A DNA stretch of 60,707 bases from Deltaproteobacteria bacterium (lineage in GTDB: Bacteria > Myxococcota_A > UBA796 > SXON01), in NCBI GenBank assembly GCA_947490345.1, contig CANLGL010000028.1, positions 1 to 60,707 on the forward strand. The letters are read 5' to 3'. The position numbers were made by a program, and so were the translations under genes. Positions 16,089 through 25,311 of this stretch are shown one piece after another. Numbering within the stretch: position 1 is the stretch's first letter; each line of letters opens with the position of its first letter. The notes beneath the pieces are model-generated. The model saw only the letters and a program-made list of their open reading frames with translations. It did no database searches and had not been told where the DNA came from.

Positions 16089-18269
16089 ATGGCCACGACG
16101 CCCGCCCCCGCCGATCCGATCCAAGGCCGCGCGACCTTCGGCGTTGTCGGCATGCATTGCGGGTCCTGCTCCGCCCGCCTGGAGCGAGCGCTCAGCGATG
16201 TACCGGGCGCGACCACAGTGACCGTCAACCTGGCGACCGAGACCGCCACGGTGCGTGGCACCGCCGACTGGAGGACGCTGTTCGACGCGACGCGCGCCGC
16301 TGGCTTCGAGCCTCAAGACCGGCGCCAGCGTGCCGCGGCACCAGCGCCGCCCGCTACCGAACGCTCCCATCTGCCTGTCGCCATCGCGCTCACAGCGCCC
16401 CTGGCGGTGCTCGGCATGGCGCACGTCCACGAGGAGCCGGCGCTCCTCATCCAGTTCCTCCTGGCGACGGCAGTGCTCCTGACGGCGGGCGCCGACTTCT
16501 ACCGGCAGGCGTTCTTGCTGGCGCGCCGCGGTACCGCGAACATGAGCACGCTGGTCGCCCTGGGAACCGCGGCCGCGTGGGGCGCCTCCACCTGGACCTG
16601 GGCGCACGGCGGACACGAGGTCTACTTCGAGGTGGTGGGGGTGGTGATCACGCTGGTCCTGGCAGGCCGATGGATGGAGCGGCGAGCGCGGGCACGAGCG
16701 GGCGAATCCCTCCGCGCGCTGGCGAAGCTCGTGCCCAACACCGTGCGGCTGCTGGACGGGAGCGCCGAGCTGGACGTCGCGCTCGACAGCGTGACCGTCG
16801 GGGAGCGACTCGTGGTCCGCCCCGGCGAACGGGTGCCCGTGGACGGCGTCGTGGTGGAAGGGGTTTCCGCGGTCGACGAGGCCGCCCTCACTGGCGAGTC
16901 GGCGCTGGTGACCCGCGGCGTCGGAAGCACCGTCCTCGGCGGTTCGCTGCTTCACGAGGGGCGGCTGGTCGTCGAAGCCCGGCGAATTGGTGCTGACAGC
17001 GCCATCGGTCGCATCGTTCGCTTGGTGGAGGAGGCGCAGGCCGAAAAAGCGCCGGTGCAGCGGCTCGCGGATCGGATCTCAGCGGTTTTCGTTCCCGTGG
17101 TGATGGGAATCGCCGTCCTGGCGGCAGCGACACACGCGCTGCTCGGTCACGACGCCGAGACCTCGGTGCTCGCCGCCGTCGCGGTGCTGGTGATCGCCTG
17201 CCCGTGCGCACTTGGACTCGCGACACCCACCGCCATCCTGGTGGGGACCGGGCGTGCCGCGGAGCTGGGGGTGCTCGTCCGCGACGTCTCGGCGCTGGAG
17301 CGCGCGCGGCGCGTCGACACCCTGGTCATCGACAAGACCGGCACGCTGACCGAGGGGCGGCCGTCGGTCACCGCCGTCGCGTGCGCACCGGGTGTGGACG
17401 AAGCACAACTCCTGATGCTGGCCGCCGGCGCCGAGCGCTGGAGTGAACATCCGCTCGGCCGCGCCATCGTCGAGGAGGCGCTCCGACGCGGTCTCCCCAC
17501 GCTGGCCTCGGAGGCGTTCGCGGCCCCCGTCGGCCGGGGGGTGTCCGCCCTGGTTCACGCGCCTGAGGGTCCAACCGAGGTCCGTGTCGGCGGGCGAGCG
17601 TTCACCGACACGCCGGAGGAGACCTTCGAAGAAGCGGCCCGGCGTCTGGGCGCCGCGGGCTCAACGGTCGTCTGGGTTTCCGCGGGTGGTTGCTCACTGG
17701 GCCTCATTGCCCTGGCGGACACACTCCGCGCCGGCGCCGCCGGGGCGATCGACGCACTCCGAAGGCGGGGCGTGGACGTCATCCTGGCCACCGGCGACCA
17801 ACCGGCAGCGGCCGGAGCGGTCGCCGCCGCGTTGGGCCTCACGTCGATACACGCTGGGCTCCAACCTGCCGACAAGGTTGCGCTGGTGCGACGCTTGCAG
17901 GCCGAAGGTCACGTGGTCGCGATGGTAGGCGACGGCGTCAACGACGCCCCGGCCCTGGCCGCCGCCGACCTGGCGATCGCGATCGGGGGCGGAGCTGACG
18001 TTGCCGCAGAGGCGGCCGCGATGACCCTCGTCGGCGGCGACATCCGCCGCGTCGTCACCGCGCTGGAGATCGGTCAAGCCACGCTTCGCATCATCCGGCA
18101 GAACCTGGTCTGGGCCTTCGGCTTCAACATCCTCGCCATCCCCGTCGCCGCGCTGGGCCTCCTCAATCCGATGATCGCCTCGGGCGCGATGGCCATGTCA
18201 TCGGTGCTGGTCGTCAGCAACGCGCTTCGGCTCCGTCACCTGGGAGGCCGGCCGGATAACCGCGGCTGA
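16089..18269 (+). CDS. copA: Copper-translocating P1B-type ATPase CopA
   Basis: A 726-aa heavy-metal P-type ATPase that exports Cu(I), or a similar soft metal, from the cytoplasm at the cost of ATP. It has one N-terminal HMA domain with GMHCGSCS (Cys24/Cys27) and about eight membrane segments. The membrane metal site is CPC (371-373, in ACPCALGLATP), diagnostic for Cu/Ag pumps. TGES is in the actuator domain, the phosphorylated Asp is D415 in DKTGTLT, the HP motif is in SEHPLG, and the hinge is GDGVNDAP (~614-621). All key residues are present. Its stop overlaps the start of the OmpA-like gene (TGATG). A hairpin repeat lies in its upstream region. Confidence 0.95.
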   Translation: MATTPAPADPIQGRATFGVVGMHCGSCSARLERALSDVPGATTVTVNLATETATVRGTADWRTLFDATRAAGFEPQDRRQRAAAPAPPATERSHLPVAIALTAPLAVLGMAHVHEEPALLIQFLLATAVLLTAGADFYRQAFLLARRGTANMSTLVALGTAAAWGASTWTWAHGGHEVYFEVVGVVITLVLAGRWMERRARARAGESLRALAKLVPNTVRLLDGSAELDVALDSVTVGERLVVRPGERVPVDGVVVEGVSAVDEAALTGESALVTRGVGSTVLGGSLLHEGRLVVEARRIGADSAIGRIVRLVEEAQAEKAPVQRLADRISAVFVPVVMGIAVLAAATHALLGHDAETSVLAAVAVLVIACPCALGLATPTAILVGTGRAAELGVLVRDVSALERARRVDTLVIDKTGTLTEGRPSVTAVACAPGVDEAQLLMLAAGAERWSEHPLGRAIVEEALRRGLPTLASEAFAAPVGRGVSALVHAPEGPTEVRVGGRAFTDTPEETFEEAARRLGAAGSTVVWVSAGGCSLGLIALADTLRAGAAGAIDALRRRGVDVILATGDQPAAAGAVAAALGLTSIHAGLQPADKVALVRRLQAEGHVVAMVGDGVNDAPALAAADLAIAIGGGADVAAEAAAMTLVGGDIRRVVTALEIGQATLRIIRQNLVWAFGFNILAIPVAALGLLNPMIASGAMAMSSVLVVSNALRLRHLGGRPDNRG

Positions 18270-19531
18270 TGCCGGCCCTGCCGCTCCCGCCCTTCCTGAA
18301 GATGCTCACGCTCGGCGCCACGTTTGGCGGCTTTGCGACGGGTCCTGACGACTACCTCGCCGAGGACACCGGCTTTGGCTTGCGCGGCGGGGCCCTGATT
18401 CCGGACACGCCGTTCGAGCTCGAGCTCGCCCTGATGTGGACCAGCGGCACCACCCGGATCGGCGGCTTCGAAGAGGCGGCGTCTCTGGCGCAGTTCGAGC
18501 TGCTCGGGACCGTGTTCGACCGGACGCGCCTGGACCTTTTCTTGGGCGGCGGCGTCGGGTGGCGTCACGTGCGATTGGACAGCTTTGAGGGCCTCGCGAC
18601 CGATCCAGCCGACGTTCTGGCGTTTCGCGGAAATCCAACCTTTGATGCGATGTTTTCCGCTGGTGGCGGTGCACGCGTGCTGATCTGGGGTCCGGTGCAT
18701 GTCCGGGCCGACGCGCGCGCCCTGATTTGGATCGGCGAGTCCCCCACCACCGAACCCACCCACGCCTGGCCCGGCGCCGAGGCCTCCATCGGCATCGATC
18801 TACGGTACGAGCCCCCTCCCGACCGCGACGGCGACGGCGTCCCCAACAAGAAGGACAAGTGCCCCGACAGCCTGGAGGACTTCGACTACTACGAAGACGG
18901 AGACGGGTGCCTGGATCCAGACGACGACAACGACAAGATTCCCGACGTCAATGATCGTTGCAAGTCCCAAGCCGAAGACCTGGATGGCTACCGCGACGAG
19001 GACGGCTGCGAGGACTCCAACAACGACAGCGACGCGTTCCCCGACGCATCCGACCGGTGTCCCGATCAACCGGAGACCGAAAACGCCTGGGAGGACGGCG
19101 ACGGTTGTCCGGACGCGCTACCGACCATGCTGGCCGGGGTGCTCGGGAAACAGCCCCTGATCACCTTCGCACCCGATGATACATTGACCCCGAGCAGCGA
19201 GGCTCGACTCCAGGAAATTTCAGCTATTCTACTTCAGTATACTGATACCATCATTCATATCAAAGTCGCGACGGACAGCAGCGGCGGGGCCGCGGCCGCC
19301 CTGGCCCACACTCTTGCGCAGTGCGTCGCGCTGCAGACCTGGCTCATCGCCCACGGGATCCCCGAGACGCGGATGGCCATGCACTCAGTGGGTGCGGCCG
19401 CAGCAGTCGGGACCGACCAGACCGAGGCCGAACGGACCACCAATCGTTGGGTCGACATTTCGCTCTTCGACAACGCGGGCTCCGACGGCAAGCCGATTCC
19501 GTTCACGCCGAGGCCGCCTCAGGAGTGGTAG
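18269..19531 (+). CDS. Outer-membrane beta-barrel/TSP3/OmpA-like protein
   Basis: A 420-aa protein with three parts. Residues ~1-185 have alternating hydrophobic strands with Gly and aromatic ends, like an 8-strand outer-membrane barrel (FDRTRLDLFLGGGVGWRHV). Residues ~187-285 are TSP3-type Ca-binding Asp repeats (DRDGDGVPNKKDKCPDS). The C-terminal ~130 residues resemble an OmpA domain that binds peptidoglycan (ITFAPDDTLTPSSEARLQEI and the TEAERTTNRWVDI end). No clear signal peptide precedes the barrel at the chosen ATG, which overlaps the copA stop; the true export signal is uncertain. Likely translationally coupled to copA, an unusual pairing. Confidence 0.75.
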   Translation: MPALPLPPFLKMLTLGATFGGFATGPDDYLAEDTGFGLRGGALIPDTPFELELALMWTSGTTRIGGFEEAASLAQFELLGTVFDRTRLDLFLGGGVGWRHVRLDSFEGLATDPADVLAFRGNPTFDAMFSAGGGARVLIWGPVHVRADARALIWIGESPTTEPTHAWPGAEASIGIDLRYEPPPDRDGDGVPNKKDKCPDSLEDFDYYEDGDGCLDPDDDNDKIPDVNDRCKSQAEDLDGYRDEDGCEDSNNDSDAFPDASDRCPDQPETENAWEDGDGCPDALPTMLAGVLGKQPLITFAPDDTLTPSSEARLQEISAILLQYTDTIIHIKVATDSSGGAAAALAHTLAQCVALQTWLIAHGIPETRMAMHSVGAAAAVGTDQTEAERTTNRWVDISLFDNAGSDGKPIPFTPRPPQEW

Positions 19532-19602
19532 ATCGTCGGCGCCGTGGCACACGCTACGTTCGTGCTGCGATTCCCAGGCTACCCTGACCCTAAGGGCCAC
19601 CC

Positions 19603-21102
19603 ATGCGCATCACGCTCATCAATCCCCCGATCGACTCCGTCCTCGAGCTGGGCAGTGTCAGTCCGGTCACCGCGTACCTGTTCTACAACTCCGCTCCGCT
19701 CGGCATTCTCTATGTCGCAGCGATGTTGGAGCAGGCGGGGCATACGGTGACGGCCATCGACGCCGCCGCCGAAAAACTCGACGTGAAGGGCACGGTGCGT
19801 CGCGTCGAAGGCACCCGACCGGACATCGTCGGCATCGGCAGCACCACCGTGGTCTTCGAGACGGCCAAGCGACTCGCCACCGCGCTCAAGGGCGCCATGC
19901 CGAGTATTCCGGTGGTTCTCGGCGGATATCACGTCACGCTCTTGCCGACAGACGCGATGCAGCACCCGGCTTTTGACGTCGGGGTGATCCACGAGGGTGA
20001 GTTCACGATGTGCGAGTTGGTGGAGCATTACGCCGGCCGGCGCTCCATCGACGACGTGCAGGGCATCGTCTACAAGAAGCCCGACGGCACGATGCACTTC
20101 ACCGCCACACGGGCGCGATTCAAGGATCTCGACAACCTGCCGTTCCCGGCGCGTCATCTGCTCCCCCACGACCTGTACAAGCCCATCCCCATCGACGAGC
20201 ACGCCTCGCCGAAGTTCGCGATGATCACCTCACGCGGCTGTCCGCACGCGTGCGCGTTCTGCCAAAAGGCCAAGTCGGGGTACCGCAGCCATAGCCCCGA
20301 GTACATCGCCGACGAGGTCGAGTACCTGGTGCGTGACTTCGGCGCGCGCGACATCGCCTTCGTCGACTCCCTCTTCTGCGCCAGCAAGAAGCGGGTCATG
20401 GGCATCATGGAGGAGTTCAAGCGCCGCGACATCGCGTCGAAGGTGTCGTGGACGTGCTCCTCCCGCGTCGAGGTCGTCGACCGCGAGCTGCTCCAGGCCA
20501 TGAAGGACGCCGGGTGTTGGCGCACGCGCTTCGGCATCGAGTCGGGCTCAGACAAGGTGCTTGAGTTCATCAGCAAGGGCATCACCAAGGACAAGATCCG
20601 CGCCGCGGTCACCGCCGCCCACGAGGTCGGCCTGCGCCCCAAAGCGTTCTTCATCGTCGGCCACATGCCCGACACCAAGGAGACCATCTCCGAGTCGATC
20701 GAGTTCGCCAAGTCGATTCCGCTTCACGACGTCACCGTGCAGATCAACACGCTCTTGCCCAAGACGCCTCAGATGGAGATCTGGGAGCGCGAAGGCACCA
20801 AATGGGGCCGGCTGGTCAACGAGTCCAACGAAGAGAAGAGTTTTTGGGAGCCGACCTTTGTGCCATGGGGTCTGGAGCCCGAGGACATCATCGAGTTCCA
20901 CCGTCGGTTCTACCGGGAGTTCTACTTCCGGCCGATCACCTTGGCGCGGCACCTCGAAACCATCAAGAGCTGGCGCGATGTCTACAAGTACGCGAGCGCG
21001 TCGAGCTTGTTCAGCTTCTTGTTCTACAACCAGGACAAGCTGTCGCTCGACACCATCAAGAGCGCCTTCGGGACCACCTCGAACGCCGATGAAGCCGCCT
21101 GA
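19603..21102 (+). CDS. B12-binding domain radical SAM enzyme
   Basis: A 499-aa protein. An N-terminal cobalamin-binding-type Rossmann domain (~1-140: ITLINPPID, PLGILYVAAMLEQAGH, DIVGIGSTT, PVVLGGYHVTLLP) is followed by a radical SAM barrel. The [4Fe-4S]-binding motif is CxxxCxxC at C213, C217 and C220 (RGCPHACAFC). The barrel strands DIAFVDSLF, WTCSSRVE and TRFGIESGS follow. B12 radical SAM enzymes typically methylate or rearrange unactivated carbons (hopanoids, tetrapyrroles, natural products); the substrate here is not evident and no biosynthetic cluster surrounds it. Confidence 0.88.
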   Translation: MRITLINPPIDSVLELGSVSPVTAYLFYNSAPLGILYVAAMLEQAGHTVTAIDAAAEKLDVKGTVRRVEGTRPDIVGIGSTTVVFETAKRLATALKGAMPSIPVVLGGYHVTLLPTDAMQHPAFDVGVIHEGEFTMCELVEHYAGRRSIDDVQGIVYKKPDGTMHFTATRARFKDLDNLPFPARHLLPHDLYKPIPIDEHASPKFAMITSRGCPHACAFCQKAKSGYRSHSPEYIADEVEYLVRDFGARDIAFVDSLFCASKKRVMGIMEEFKRRDIASKVSWTCSSRVEVVDRELLQAMKDAGCWRTRFGIESGSDKVLEFISKGITKDKIRAAVTAAHEVGLRPKAFFIVGHMPDTKETISESIEFAKSIPLHDVTVQINTLLPKTPQMEIWEREGTKWGRLVNESNEEKSFWEPTFVPWGLEPEDIIEFHRRFYREFYFRPITLARHLETIKSWRDVYKYASASSLFSFLFYNQDKLSLDTIKSAFGTTSNADEAA

Positions 21103-21188
21103 GTATCTGGGCGATGCGGTGGGCCATGGCGTGCTTGCCGCGGCGTCGGTCGCCCCGCATCGCGGACCCGGACTCCCCGGCGCCGCCG

Positions 21189-23630
21189 CTACTTCAGCTC
21201 GATCGCGGTCACCGTGGTCGTGCCCAGGGCGGCGCCGCCGATCTTGAGGCACAGCCGCCACGATGCGGCCTCGGGCGGCGGCGTCCACGCAATCGACGCC
21301 ACCCCCATCGGCGTGTCCGACTTCCGCGAGGTCAAGACCTTGGCCTTGACCCCGGTGAGCGCCCGCCGATCGGCTCCGAGGGGGCGCGCCTCGATGCGGG
21401 AGAACGTGGTCTCCGCCGCCTCCCCCACGTCCACGGCGCGCGTGACCGTCCCTGACACCGGCGCGGATCCTAAGAGCGGCGGCGAACACAACGAGCTGAC
21501 GCGCCCGGCCCCGTCCCCGATCACCACCCCGCCACCCCCCGGCTTCACCGCCCCTTCCACAACCCAGCCCGGAGGCACCCCGTCCGCAAAGGACCAGGCG
21601 TGCCCCGTTGGAGCCGGTGGCGTCGGCGTTGCAGCGGGAGTCGGCGCCGCCGGACGCTTCGGCTTTTTGGCTGCGGGCTTGGCCGGTGTGGGCTTCGACG
21701 GAGGCGCGGCAACCGGAGCCGGGATGGGGGGCGTCGCCGCCGGTTCCGGCGCCTCGACCGTGTCGGCCGGCGGGACGGGCTCAGCCTCGACCGCAGCCGC
21801 CTCCCGCTTCGCGCGCGGCTTCTTGGCCGGCGCTTCAGCCTCAACGCCCGCCTTGGCCTCCTCCTCGAGGCCTTCCGCGGGGCGGGTGGCCCAGGCCATC
21901 GGTCCCCCGCACGCCCACACTGGTTCGCGCGCCGCCGCGCACTCCGCCGCCTCGGCGGCCTTCGCCGCTCCCGGGGCGTCCCCAGCGCGCTCGCGGAGCC
22001 GGCCGAGCGCCCGCCATAGGCCCGCCGTGAGTTTGCCGGGAGGCTCAAAGGCGCGCGCCAGGCGCAGCGCCTCGGTGTACGCCGCGACCACGCCCACGTC
22101 GTCCTTCCGCGCCTCGGCGAGTCGAGCGGCCAGGACGTAGGGGCCGGGCCACCGCTGCCGCGTGGCAAATACCCGGTCCATGTCGGCGCTGGCCTCGTCG
22201 AGCTCGCCCGCATCGAGGTGGCGGACGGCTCGCTCCAGGAACAACCACGGATATCCGGTAATATCAGCCTGCGTCGCCATCGCCGCCAACGTTGGCTCGC
22301 ACTGGTCCTCAGGTGGGGCGAGGCGGATGCGGAAGGCATGAAGAATCAAGCAGCCACCACCCCCGCCACCGGACGTCAGCAGGGCCCAGTCGGCGTCGCC
22401 GCCGGCGACCCGCCCGCGGAGCTTGGGCGCGTAGCGGGCGAACTGCTCGACCACGTAGGGCGGCTGAAACCGGATGCGCGCCTCAGCCGGAAGCACCGCA
22501 TCGAGCACCTGCGCTTCGACGCGGTAGTCATGCCCCGCATTGAGGTCCTGAGGGTGGAAAGGCTCGGTCAAAAGCCGTACCGTGAGCGGACCAGCGAGGG
22601 CCAGCGCGGCCAACGCCGGCACCCAGGCGCTGAACCTGCGAAGCGGGGCCATGAGCGCTTCGATGGCGACTCCCGCAAAGACTGCCGCCACCGGAAAGAA
22701 GCCGACGTAGTTGCGCAAGAGCCGCGCTGGCACGTTTTGCGACACCCAGAACGGCAGCACGAGCATCGCCACCAGGAACGTCGCGGCGAGGATCCGCAGC
22801 GACCGCGAGCCGGCGGTTGTGCGCATCGCCAGCCACAGGCCACCGCCGATCCCCAGGACGAAGGCGACGAAGGAGAGCGGCGACACCGACTTGTCGGGAC
22901 TCCAGAACAAGTAGGTCAGCACCTCCCACACCATCGCGCCCCTCGGCGTCTTCTCGGCGAACTGCGCCTGGAAGGGTCCCAGGAGCCACGGCAGGCAACC
23001 GACCACGACCGCAACCCCTGCGCCGGCGAGCGGCAGCAAGCGCCGCCTGGCACCACCCGGCAGGAGCAACGCGGCCGCCGCCGCCGCGAACCCCGCGATG
23101 CCCACGAGCGCCGCCGCGTAGTGGGTCCAGAACGCTGCAATCCCGCCCGCAGCGAGCACCCACCGCCCCCGTCGCGCCCGCACGTCGTCGTCGACACTGG
23201 CTCCGCCGACTCCGGCTTCGAGCGCCCCCCAGAGCATCGCCGACGCCGCCAACGTGGCCATCGCGTAGGGGCGGAGCGTATGGGCGAACAACGCCGGCAC
23301 TGCGGACCCCGCGAACCATGCCGCCACCACCAACGATACACGATCTGATACATGACGTCTCACGGCGTCGACGGTCAGCGTCAGCGCGCCGAGCATCGAC
23401 AGCCCCGACACCACGCGCAGCCAGTTGTCCCCGTTGTCCACCAAGCCGAAGCACCAGGTGACCAGGAAGAAGAGCGGCGGATGGCGGTCCTTCGCGACGC
23501 CGTGCATCAACCCGGAGAACTGGCGCTCCGCGAGCCCAGCGCTGAAGAACTCGTCGGTCCACAGGGTCCAGGGAACGGGCCAGAGCCAGAGGGCCGCCGC
23601 GAGCAACAAGAACGGCCAGGCACGACGCAT
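21189..23630 (-). CDS. GT39/PMT-like membrane glycosyltransferase with TPR and beta C-terminal domains
   Basis: An 813-aa protein. The N-terminal ~420 residues contain about ten hydrophobic segments and start with the GT-C signature: a TM helix followed by TLWTDEFFSAGLA, where the acidic DE is the expected catalytic pair in the first periplasmic loop, and KDRHPPLFFL next. Family members move sugars from polyprenyl phosphates to proteins or glycolipids. The C-terminal half is extracytoplasmic: TPR-like helices (~530-620), a long Ala/Pro/Lys/Glu linker (~640-720), and a final beta-sandwich-like domain. ATG 23630 sits right before the first TM helix. Divergent from the TrmA-like gene, 34 bases apart. 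Confidence 0.8.
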   Translation of the reverse strand: MRRAWPFLLLAAALWLWPVPWTLWTDEFFSAGLAERQFSGLMHGVAKDRHPPLFFLVTWCFGLVDNGDNWLRVVSGLSMLGALTLTVDAVRRHVSDRVSLVVAAWFAGSAVPALFAHTLRPYAMATLAASAMLWGALEAGVGGASVDDDVRARRGRWVLAAGGIAAFWTHYAAALVGIAGFAAAAAALLLPGGARRRLLPLAGAGVAVVVGCLPWLLGPFQAQFAEKTPRGAMVWEVLTYLFWSPDKSVSPLSFVAFVLGIGGGLWLAMRTTAGSRSLRILAATFLVAMLVLPFWVSQNVPARLLRNYVGFFPVAAVFAGVAIEALMAPLRRFSAWVPALAALALAGPLTVRLLTEPFHPQDLNAGHDYRVEAQVLDAVLPAEARIRFQPPYVVEQFARYAPKLRGRVAGGDADWALLTSGGGGGGCLILHAFRIRLAPPEDQCEPTLAAMATQADITGYPWLFLERAVRHLDAGELDEASADMDRVFATRQRWPGPYVLAARLAEARKDDVGVVAAYTEALRLARAFEPPGKLTAGLWRALGRLRERAGDAPGAAKAAEAAECAAAREPVWACGGPMAWATRPAEGLEEEAKAGVEAEAPAKKPRAKREAAAVEAEPVPPADTVEAPEPAATPPIPAPVAAPPSKPTPAKPAAKKPKRPAAPTPAATPTPPAPTGHAWSFADGVPPGWVVEGAVKPGGGGVVIGDGAGRVSSLCSPPLLGSAPVSGTVTRAVDVGEAAETTFSRIEARPLGADRRALTGVKAKVLTSRKSDTPMGVASIAWTPPPEAASWRLCLKIGGAALGTTTVTAIELK

Positions 23631-23664
23631 GCTGCGGGGACCTATCCCGTGATAGCTCCGCCCG

Positions 23665-25020
23665 ATGAAAGAGGACGTGCACGTCGTCGTCCCCGAGGGA
23701 TGGCTCAGCCGCGGCGAAGCGTACGTCTCGGGCGACGGCACGCAGATGGCGGTGTTCGGCGGCATTCCTGGGGAAGCGGTGCGGGCGCGTGTCTTCGGAC
23801 GCCAGGGTCGGCAGGTGCGGGCCCGGGCGCTCGGCCCGGCGGATCGCCCCCACCCCCAGCGCGTGCAGCCTACCTGCGACAAGTGGGGGCCCTGCGGCGG
23901 CTGCCCGTGGATGCACCTCAGCCCGCGGGGCCAATACGACGGCCACGAGGCGCTGTGGAGGGAAGCCGGACGCACGTCCGGCATCGACCTCGCCCCGGGG
24001 CCGCTCCACCGCCTCCCCGGAAACGTGACCGACGTGACCGTGTATTGGGGCAGCTCGGACCTCGGCTACCCCCGCGTGGGCGTACCCGCCCGCGAAGGCC
24101 ATGGCCTGGTGGCCATTCCCGGGTGTGAAAAGGTCTCGCCGCTGGTGCGCTCCTTCATGGGAGCGGCCGCGACGTCCTTGCGCAACGCGGAGATGCGCAC
24201 CGAAGGGGTCATCGACAGCCTGCGCGCCCGCGAGATCGATGGTCAGCTGCTCGTCGCGGTGCGGACCTCCCGCTTCGCTCCCGCCGTGGCGGCGTGGGCG
24301 CCCATGCTGGCCACGACCCTGGTCGAACTACGCGGCGTGGTGATGGAGCTGCCGGTCGAAGAAGACAAGGCCGGCATCGGGTGGCAGAAACTCTACGGAC
24401 TCGACCACCTGGAGTGGTCCGTCGCCGGGATGCACTGGCGGGTCGGGACCGAGGAGCATCTGCCCCGCCAGCTCGACGCCTACGTGTCCCTGGTCCAGGC
24501 CGCGCCCCGGCTCCTCGGGGTCCAACCTGGAGATGCCGTGCTCGACCTGGGCGCGCACATCGGGCTGCGCACCGCGATCCTCGCGCGGGCGGCCGGGTGG
24601 GCGTACGGCGTCGAGACCGACCCCCGCGCCTATCAACGCGCGGTCGAAAACGTCGCCCACAATCGAGTGGCCGCCGAGTTCTCCTCGTTCAGTTGGCCCG
24701 AAGCCATCGAAGATGTCACCCCTCGGCTGGCCGGGCGCCGGCCGCTGGTGTGGATCGACACCGGTCGCAAGGAGCTCGGTGGGCGCGTCGTCGACGCGGT
24801 GACCGCCCTCGATCCGCGCCGCGTCGCCCTGCAAGGCAGCAACCCCCACGCCCTCGCGCGTGAGCTGGCGAAGTGGCTACAGCGCGGCTGGATTTTCACC
24901 GGCATGGAGCGCTGGGACGTCGATCCCCACACCCCGTTCACCGAGGGGGTGGCGGTGCTGGCTTCGCCGAACCAGAGCCTGCCGGAGAAGCGTGGGCCGC
25001 GGCGGAAGATCGCGCGGTAG
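23665..25020 (+). CDS. TrmA/RlmD-family RNA methyltransferase homologue lacking catalytic Cys
   Basis: A 451-aa homologue of the uracil-5-methyltransferase family (RlmD/TrmA). It has an N-terminal TRAM-like domain, the Fe-S Cys cluster C-DKWGPCGGC-PW (~72-82), a central beta insert and a C-terminal SAM Rossmann domain (AVLDLGAHIGLRTAILA, GVETDPRAY). The nucleophilic-Cys motif (YVSCNPxTLARDL in the family) reads VALQGSNPHALARELAKW here, with Gly in place of Cys, and the NPPRxG motif reads WIDTGRKELGG. The fold is kept but canonical m5U catalysis should be lost. An intact-looking relative is at 46500-48086. Confidence 0.78.
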   Translation: MKEDVHVVVPEGWLSRGEAYVSGDGTQMAVFGGIPGEAVRARVFGRQGRQVRARALGPADRPHPQRVQPTCDKWGPCGGCPWMHLSPRGQYDGHEALWREAGRTSGIDLAPGPLHRLPGNVTDVTVYWGSSDLGYPRVGVPAREGHGLVAIPGCEKVSPLVRSFMGAAATSLRNAEMRTEGVIDSLRAREIDGQLLVAVRTSRFAPAVAAWAPMLATTLVELRGVVMELPVEEDKAGIGWQKLYGLDHLEWSVAGMHWRVGTEEHLPRQLDAYVSLVQAAPRLLGVQPGDAVLDLGAHIGLRTAILARAAGWAYGVETDPRAYQRAVENVAHNRVAAEFSSFSWPEAIEDVTPRLAGRRPLVWIDTGRKELGGRVVDAVTALDPRRVALQGSNPHALARELAKWLQRGWIFTGMERWDVDPHTPFTEGVAVLASPNQSLPEKRGPRRKIAR

Positions 25021-25065
25021 GGGGCGCTACGGCGTCGCCGTCGCCGTGCACGGCCTGAGTCGCGT

Positions 25066-25215
25066 AGTCGCGACGACTGTCGGAGAGAAGCGTAGTTCTC
25101 GTCGCGACGTGTAGCCGGCACATGTAGCAACACGTGCCGCGAAGCGCCGCCTCGTGGACGCCGGCACCGACCTGCTCAGCCTGCCGAGCGCCGTAGTCGT
25201 CACGACGCGGCACGA
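25066..25215 (+). repeat. Second interspersed repeat family, copy 1
   Basis: A non-coding repeat of about 150 bases whose second copy, in the same orientation, is at 28090-28240. Shared blocks include GCGACGACT-TCGGAGAGAA, GCCGCGAAGCGCCGCCTCGT and TGCCGAGCGCC. Near the 5' end GTCGCGAC palindromes flank a spacer of about 25 bases. Positions 25021-25311 otherwise hold no supportable gene. Confidence 0.85.
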
Positions 25216-25311
25216 TTCTGGCACCCGACGGGCTGGCGCTCGCGATCGTCGACCGGGCGCGGGTGGCTGAAGTGCGACGGGCGATGCCGGCGGGCGCGCA
25301 TCGGCGGTGAG

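Noticed and set aside
15843..16955. 370-aa minus-strand frame upstream of copA
   Set aside because: Shadow of copA running on into the hairpin repeat.
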